From the NCBI GenBank assembly GCA_013180625.2, contig SNVD02013616.1, forward strand, positions 1 through 64,000: a stretch of DNA of 64,000 nt, in the 5' to 3' direction. Position numbers and translations under genes: made by a program. The notes under the pieces were generated by a model. It saw only the letters and a program-made list of their open reading frames with translations. It searched no databases and was not told the origin of the DNA. Position 1 is the first letter of the stretch. The number at the start of each line of letters is the position of its first letter. Shown one piece after another: positions 58,062 to 64,000 of this stretch. This DNA is from Boswellia sacra (taxonomy: Eukaryota; Streptophyta; Magnoliopsida; Sapindales; Burseraceae).

Positions 58062-58422
58062 TCATCCACAAGCAATCTTGGTGTCGAAGCTACTGAGACA
58101 TATGGCAAATGCCTGGAAAGCTGAGATTGGATACTGATAATCCATGGTTAACACATCTTTTCCTACTTTCCCAAACTGTAGAATAACATTCTCATGCTCC
58201 TGCCCAGCAGCCCGATTCTCCAATGAGGCAACGAGTTGAAAATTCTTAACAGAAGCAACTCTTACCCGCCCGTTGAAGTTTAGGCACCAGCACTGGAGTT
58301 GATCATGCCACCTGGGGGCCTTATTCCTCAACACCAGCAATCCATCTTTCTAGAAGGACAAAGGTCCAGATTGCACATTTTCCATGCGGCAGATTTTGAT
58401 CTAAGAGAAGGAAGGGAAGGGA
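58062..58422 (-). pseudogene. Tubby-like protein, C-terminal exon
   Basis: The minus strand reads [20 protein letters not shown], then [40 protein letters not shown] and [20 protein letters not shown], then CG and stop. This is the end of the Tubby domain (TULP), including the usual [19 protein letters not shown] core; TULPs normally end in ACE. It is preceded by a pyrimidine tract and TCTCTTAG at about 58401-58408, a good acceptor, and by IKICRMENVQSGPLSF with a TAG before KDGLLV. The rest of a Tubby gene (F-box, first half of the barrel) is not in the window. In plants, TULPs bind phosphoinositides and act in signalling; this piece alone would not fold. Confidence 0.88.
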
Positions 58423-58975
58423 AGCTTCACTGAATTGCATTCTTCTATTTCCATTGATGTGAGACGGACCAGACTTTTGGCTGTTGAGAATGATCATATG
58501 CTTGCTAGTCCATTGCAAAGCCGTATCTCCAGAGTTATAAGAGCTTTGAAAGTCGCTAAGGATGGCATTATGTCAAACTGACATTTCCATACTTCAAGAG
58601 TTTCAAGATCTCTAAGAAATGGATCCGTTTGCGAATCTTGTTTCCATATATGCCCCAGATGAGGAAGATTATCCAAACTTAGTTTTCTTATCGGCACAAG
58701 TCTCATTATGATTTTCCTCATTTAGACCTTCACATGGGAATAAAACTCTTTGAAATTACAATCAGTTAAATATAGTGCTTCCAGACTGCAGAATCTTTTC
58801 AGGAAACCAAACTGGAAAGAAGCAAAATACAAACATTGTATCATAATGAATCATAATGAAAGTTGCGCACATCAAGAATACGAATTTTGTGAAAGATCTC
58901 TGCTCGAAAATGGCTTAGGAATATCGATTTAATGTCATCGCTGTTCATAGACAATCCCTCCAAATTGGCTACAAG
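58423..58975 (-). pseudogene. LRR exon, unit 3, next to the Tubby exon
   Basis: The exon starts after TTTTCAG at 58976-58982 with LVANLEGLSMNSDDIKSIFL. It continues through frame changes with MRLVPIRKLSLDNLPHLGHI, WKQDSQTDPFLRDLETLEVW, KCQFDIMPSLATFKALITLE and IRLCNGLASI, then two stops and FSTAKSLVRLTSMEIEECNS. In the family this last block leads to more LRR or the end of the gene; here the sequence passes into the Tubby acceptor within about 40 bases. Confidence 0.83.
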
Positions 58976-59158
58976 CTGAAAATCAATCAATTAAAGTTCG
59001 AAGGATATGGAAAGAAAATCACAGGTGTTTATGTCCACTCAAAAGTTCGAAGGATATGGAAAGAAAATCACAGCTGTGCTCATAAACTAATAATATTTTC
59101 TTGATTAAATTTTTATTGTGTATGTTGAAGCTTTTAATGGATTCAGAAGAAATCATAC

Positions 59159-59420
59159 CTTTTCAAGCAAAAACATTGGTTGTTGGCTTTACGCACATGT
59201 ACTTTGCAGATATCTTTATCTTAGGACAAGGAATGCACATATATTTTAACATCGTCCAATTGGTAGTGTGCATTCCCAAGTAGAAAACTTTTAGATCTGG
59301 CAAATTGTGAAGCTGCAAGTAGGTTAGTTTAGGAAAATCAAATCTAAGAGCCCCTTCTACAACCTCCTTGGCAACAATTTCCCCCAATCCGCATGAAATT
59401 ACAGTAAGGTCTGCTTCAAA
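59159..59420 (-). pseudogene. LRR exon, unit 3
   Basis: Reads DLTVISCGLGEIVAKEVVEG, ALRFDFPKLTYLQLHNLPDL and KVFYLGMHTTNWTMLKYMCI, then CPKIKISAKYMCVKPTTNVF. It ends in GAAAAG then GTATGA, a proper donor matching the acceptor at 58976. The exon start is replaced near 59420 by the hAT relic H2. Confidence 0.85.
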
Positions 59421-60539
59421 TTTGAGGTAAATTAATAATTTTTTCATTCTCTTGATTCTTTTATTATTACGTGGGAAACTTATTTTCACTCATTTACTTG
59501 ATTTTTTATAGTATTATTACTTTATAAAATTTACAATGTTTAATAAATATCTAATATTTAAATGATGTTAATTAGTGATAATCTAAATTTTTAGTATTTT
59601 TGCTTAGAAAAATAATCTATTTGTTAATTAGATTAATATCTACAATTATTCATTAGTTTAAAAGCATATATTATATTTAAATATAATTAACCAGTAATAA
59701 TATAATGTTTAGAAACATAATTTGTTTATTCATTAGTTTGATATATACATGTATTCGTTAGGCTAAAAACTGATGACATAGATAACTTTAATTGATGATT
59801 AATTATTGATAATCTAAGGCTCTATTACTTTTTCTTAGAACATAATCTAATTTTTAATTAGCTGATTATATACATTTATTCATTAGATAATCAATGAGTC
59901 ATAATCTAAAATTTAACGATTTTTTCTTAGAAATATAATCTATTTACTAATTAGTTGAATATATATAAATTTGTTCATTAGATAATTAATGAGTCATAAT
60001 CTAAGGTCATATTGCTTTTGCTTAGAAAAAAAATCTATTTATTAAATAGTTGAATAAATACTTTTATTCATTAGTAATTAATGAGTCATAATCTAAAATT
60101 TAATTACTTTTTTTAGAAACCGATATCATTACTTCAATAAGATTTTTTTTTTTATTTATTCATGTATGATTTTGCAAGTACCATAATTAAACTTTAGATG
60201 CATGTTTTTCAAAACAAATTATTCTTAAATTGATCTTGAGTTCTTGTTTATATTAATCCAATTTTGAAGAACATTGTCGTTTCATGAATAGGCAGCTCTT
60301 TGAACATCTATTGTGTATGAGAACTCTTTTGTGTACTTGCACTTCTTTAGTCTTATGAGTTATGAACTACTTTCGTAGTTTGACATGTCCAGAAAGTTTC
60401 TTCAACTTTCTTTTGTTTTGGTGCAAATATAATATTAAATGATGCCAAGCTTTTTCATATATTGATTTCTCTTGTTTCCTTTTATATTGTTGTTGGAAGA
60501 TATTGCCCCCTCTAATTTAATGTGCTTGCTCCGTCACTG
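59415..60539 (+). mobile_element. Deletion derivative of the 4.2-kb hAT (H2), inverted
   Basis: The reverse complement of 59420-60539 matches the 4.2-kb hAT in two parts. 59420-60115 corresponds to its AT-rich zone (about 15210-16110), and 60115-60539 to its left end (about 12409-12830). The transposase is gone. The right terminus, inverted, reads CAGTGACGGAGCAAGCACAT. The other terminus (the counterpart of 16110-16614) is missing; the element joins LRR coding sequence directly. A target duplication could not be found. Confidence 0.82.
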
Positions 60540-60605
60540 CTGAAGTTGTATGAGATTGGTAGCTATGGAAATTGGAAAGAGTCTTTTCACACTCCAACAT
60601 TCACG

Positions 60606-60992
60606 AACTTCTAATTTCTAGATTTTAACAGATGAGAAGTCCTAGCAGATCCTCATTCCATATGTTCCTCAATTTTAGTAAACGTTGTATTATCAACTTT
60701 TTCAACTGCAAAGGTGTTACAGCAGTTGTTTCTACGACATTCAGCCCTTGAAATTCGAATTCCTGTTCCACTAAACTGCAATCATAGATTTCCAAATCCT
60801 CAACAATTGATAATCTTCCAAAGGTGTGAAATGGAATAACAGTCATTAATTTTTCCCAAAATTCAACTCTAATTGATTTGTAAAAGGAATCAACATGGAG
60901 ATGGTTGTGCCATATCATCTACAAGTTATACAAATGTGAGATTATCAATGTCTCCGAGCTTGGAAAGACAACCTCCACAAAATCACAACCAC
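60606..60992 (-). pseudogene. LRR exon, unit 3, upstream part
   Basis: Reads VVFPSSETLIISHLYNL, a TAG (near 60918), MIWHNHLHVDSFYKSIRVEF, EKLMTVIPFHTFGRLSIVED and GLNVVETTAVTPLQLKKLII, then LKLRNIWNEDLLGLLIC. The IWHN, GLNVEET and WNEDPxGLLSF words are diagnostic of the At4g27190-like LRR. The NB-ARC part of this gene would lie to the right of the window. Confidence 0.87.
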
Positions 60993-61561
60993 ATCATGTC
61001 AAAATGGGGACGCACATGAGCATAAGACAAAAAAGATTTCAAACTATTATGTCTTGTTGACTGCCAAAATAGAAATGTTGAGACTGTAAAGATCAACATA
61101 ATTATTGGAAGAGAGCAGTAGTACTAAACTAAAAAGATGCTACAATGACAGCTACTTATAATCTCTTAATCGCAGTTGTGCAATAATAGCTTGTCTACCA
61201 CTATCAGATGCAACCAGATTAATTGAAATTTAAATTCGTTTGAAATTATTGAACCAATCAGATTTTGTGCCGTTCATGCAGGAACCAACCTTGAAGCTGA
61301 TATATTTTTGTCGTTGATTAACCGACTATGTAAGCCTATATATATAACTAAATAGACAACAGCTTGGAGAAAGCTCATGAATTATATACCAAGGTTCCAG
61401 ACTTTATTAATTTATTCCCTCAAATTATTATAATACAATACCAATATAATTTTTTTTTCTACAAAAAATTATCATCAAATAAAAATTTATATTAAAAAAA
61501 TGCGAGAAAAGAATTATAGACAATTGTTATGACTGTCAATCACATAAAACTTTACATTCAT
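60993..61561. other. Spacer upstream of LRR unit 3
   Basis: Nothing recognised; probably intron or intergenic sequence. Confidence 0.4.
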
Positions 61562-62057
61562 ATGATATTGTCCATTTTGGGCCTAAGCCCCCATGGATTT
61601 GCTCTTGAATTCTATCCAAAAGGCCTAATACCAATGGAGTAATTGTCTATACTTATATGCCCATGATCTTCCCTATGTCTAGCAACTGTGGGACTTTGGT
61701 CATGCTCCAACAATCCTCCTCTCGAATAAAGGACTACATCATTGTGATATTTTTTTGGGCCTCCCCTCAAACGACCATCCATCTGTTCGCCCCATCGAGT
61801 TCTGTCACCTCGAGAGCTACTCTATCCAAGTCAACTCTTCTTCATCGTGTCAGGCCCAAAGTACGTCCATGAAGGAGCATACCAGCTGGTCCAGTAGAGC
61901 CTAACCACGGAACCAATCATGAGCTTTTAACTGAGGCCTAGGGCCTACCACCTTAATTTGGCATAACTGAAGCCCACCTCCTTCGTTCGACATTTCGAGA
62001 ATTTTCTCCATATATTTTCCTAGCTAAGTTTGGGCTTGGGCTTTGATACCAGATTAT
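61562..62057 (-). mobile_element. TRIM-like element T2, truncated
   Basis: Minus orientation. LTR part 61562-61712 matches the T1 LTR (start TGTTGGAGCATGACC, later GTATTAGGCCTTTTGGATAG and TTAGGCCCAAAATGGACAAT), but its last about 60 bp are missing. Purine tract GAGAGGAGGATTG, then a short internal part related to 33070-33300 (TCTCGAGGT, CGATGGGGCGAAC), then primer site TGGTATCAAAGC (62040-62051). Upstream of the primer site stands an LTR of another family. Confidence 0.75.
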
Positions 62058-62634
62058 TGTGAAATTAAGGATCTTACCAACTAATTCTACCCAAAAATCA
62101 AGCAATAACAAAGCACAATAGAGATATTAATCAAGGCAAGCAACCAAACAAGCAATAATAAACACAAGAGAAAGACACAAAGATTTAAGTGGTTCGGTTC
62201 AAGGAGAACCTACATGCATTAGGAAAACTGCAGTAGAATTTCACTATGAAGAAAAACGGATTACAAGGTGTTACAATACTCTTTCTCAATAAGAACAACA
62301 CTCTTTCTTAGCCATGTGCGTTTCCCTAGAAACGCTACAAGAAAATATTCAAAAGTCCTCTTTCAAATAGAGAAGAAAGTCTTTAAATAGTGTCCTGATC
62401 GTGAATAGCAACCTTCATTTGTATAGCGACGTAATGTGCCTTACACAAGAGTGCAAGGTCTTTGCCTGAACATGAAGCGTCTTCCCCTTGTCATTACGCA
62501 GCGGCGCAACTCACTTTGCACAGGAGCGCAACATCTTTGTCAAGTTACACAAGAGCGCGATCCTTCTTGTGTAGGAGCGCGGGTCACCAAGTCTAACACA
62601 GAATTCAGCTAGGATTTGTGAACCAAAACTAACA
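62058..62634 (-). repeat. LTR of copia C3
   Basis: 577 bp on the minus strand from TGTTAGTTTTGGTTCACAAA to CCTTAATTTCACA. On its right is a polypurine tract (revcomp of ATTCTCCACCTTGGATCTG) and C3 pol, so it acts as the 3' LTR of C3. On its left is a primer site, so it also sits where a 5' LTR would be. Contains GCGCAAC/GAGCGC words at 62500-62590. Confidence 0.8.
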
Positions 62635-62716
62635 ATTCTCCACCTTGGATCTGAAATCCTCTGTCTCCATAATACATTGCAGTATTCGTTAAATAGAACT
62701 CATCAGGAACCTCATC

Positions 62717-63500
62717 TTAGACCTTTAACAGATCAAAAAAATGCAAGAACTTACTCAATGGTACTACCTTTATAGCCATATCCACTGGATTATCTTTCAT
62801 AGGAATCTTCTCCACTTTTATAGGCCATTGATTCTTTGTCGAATGTATAGTACTTTGACTATCACAAAACACAGTCATAGACTTTTGTGACACTCCAAGT
62901 TCAGCTACCAAACTCATTAACCACAAAGCTTGCTTTATAGCTTTAGTAACGTCTATATGTTCAAACTCTGTAGTTGATAAAGCAACAATAGATTGCAAGT
63001 GAGCTTTCCAACTAATATATCCTCTTATCAAGATCCCCGACATATCTACATCAACAAAGTCCTTTAAAATTGGTCCTTCTTGTTCTGCTTTGCCAAACAT
63101 CAATCCTCTACCGATTGATCCTCTTAAGTATCTCAGCAACCATTTCATTGCTTCCTAATTAACCTTAGCTAGACTCGTTATAAACCTACTGACAACTGAT
63201 ATAGCCTACGCAATATCTGGATAAGTGCACACCATCAAGTATATGACACTCCTTATTGCATTCGCATATGGAATTCTATCTATTTGAAGTTTCTCCTCAT
63301 TTGTCTTGGGACACTGCTTAGATGAGAGTCTAAAATATGCTGCAAAAGGTACACTAACAGTCTTTGCACCATCCATGTTAAACTGCTGTAAGACTTTTTC
63401 AAGATAATTTTTTTGAGACAAGAAGAGTGTACCTTTATCTCTATCTCTATGAATGTCCATCCCTAATATCCTCCTAGCCTTCCTTAAGTCTTTCATATCA
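62717..63500 (-). pseudogene. Copia RNase H and end of RT (C3)
   Basis: At 63206-63496: MKDLRKARRILGMDIHRDRD, KGTLFLSQKNYLEKVLQQFN and PYANAIRSVIYLMVCTYPDI. At 62717-63148: MKWLLRYLRGSIGRGLMFGK, ISWKAHLQSIVALSTTEFEH, KQALWLMSLVAELGVSQKSM and TVFCDSQSTIHSTKNQ. Between CDSQS and the end, the HVDVRYHF-type block is altered or missing. A TAA before MKWLL and lost segments around DVDMSGI show it is dead. Confidence 0.85.
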
Positions 63501-63508
63501 AACTTAGT

Positions 63509-64000
63509 CTACAATAACTCATTCAAGTCTTGAACTTTTGAGATTGCTTTACTGGTTATGAGCATATCATCAACATACAAGAGCAAGTAGACCATATCTA
63601 GACATGTAGTTTCGCTATAGTAAATACAACTGTCATAGGTCCTTGAGAAACCCTTACCCACAATGAATGCATCAAACCACAGATGCCATTGTCTTGGACT
63701 TTGCTTCAAGCCATACAATAATTTCCTCAACAAGTAAATGTAATGTTCTTTACCTGGAAGTTCAAATCCTTCATGCTGACTCATGTAGATCTTTTCTTCT
63801 AACTCACCATGTAAGAACACAGTTTTGACATCTATCTGCTCAAGTTCAAGATCAAAACATGCCACAAGTGATAGAAGAACCCTGATCGACATGTGTTTCA
63901 CCACTGGAGAGAAGAGAGAAGGTCTCATTATAATCAATTCCCTTATATTGTGTAAACCCTATAGCCACTAGCCTAGTCTTGTATCTAGGCTTCTCACAGC
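63509..64000 (-). pseudogene. Copia reverse transcriptase (C3), cut by the window edge
   Basis: Reads DLELEQIDVKTVFLHGELEE, KIYMSQHEGFELPGKEHYIY, LLRKLLYGLKQSPRQWHLWF and DSCIYYSETTCLDMVYLLLY, with the catalytic YVDDMLITS at about 63555-63581. The open frame starts at 63937. Upstream the RT continues in another frame to the window edge (KPRYKTRLVAIGFTQYKGID region). Confidence 0.87.

Overview
The window looks like nuclear DNA of a dicot plant. Reasons: CC-NB-LRR resistance-gene fragments of the At4g27190-like type, plant Ty3/gypsy and Ty1/copia retrotransposons with tRNA-Met or tRNA-Asp primer sites, plant-type hAT transposons, AT-rich spacers, and introns with normal GT/AG ends. The species cannot be named from the sequence. 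I see no intact host gene; almost every coding stretch carries stops, frameshifts or insertions.

Host layer. A decaying CC-NB-LRR cluster lies on the minus strand. A CC-NB pseudogene (8099-9058) has lost its 3' part to a retrotransposon. From about 18 to 61 kb there are three LRR-rich units in the same orientation, with no NB-ARC domain between them. Unit 1 is 18.1-34.9 kb, unit 2 is 35.3-54.7 kb and unit 3 is 58.4-61.0 kb. Units 1 and 2 align segment by segment and share a non-coding 3' segment (18120-19263 versus 35267-35358 plus 45554-46515), so they are tandem duplicates. Unit 3 runs into a Tubby-domain exon (58062-58422). A small Gly/Pro/Cys-rich two-exon gene relic lies on the plus strand (55174-56350).

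Mobile layer, left to right. (1) An Athila-like gypsy element on the minus strand (1-5522) abuts the 3' end of a same-family plus-strand element (5523-8098), giving two inverted LTRs. (2) A hAT-type non-autonomous element (10111-11360). (3) A 4.2-kb hAT element with a broken ZMYM/TTF-type transposase (12409-16614). (4) A Tork/Tnt1-like copia (19269-28537, TSD AATTG). Its 3' LTR holds a small non-autonomous LTR element (19304-23796), which itself holds a 2.2-kb LINE-like element with only ORF1 (19849-22051). (5) A TRIM (29669-33495, TSD TTATT) with a pol-less copia (29756-32949) in its 5' LTR. (6) A complete but dead Tekay/Del-like chromovirus (35364-45469, TSD AGCAG). (7) A second copy of the ORF1-only LINE (51597-53805, 21-bp TSD). 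(8) A hAT-type element in the intron of the Gly-rich gene (55565-56195, TSD TTGGCATT). (9) A deletion derivative of the 4.2-kb hAT (about 59415-60539). (10) A TRIM/copia junction and the 3' half of another copia (61562-64000).

How it fits together. Insertion order can be read from the nesting: LRR duplication came first, then insertions into exons and introns, then insertions into insertions. The least expected items are the two near-identical-length ORF1-only LINE copies, an LTR element that ends in an inverted partial LTR, the LRR-to-Tubby junction, and short motifs shared between unrelated retroelement families.
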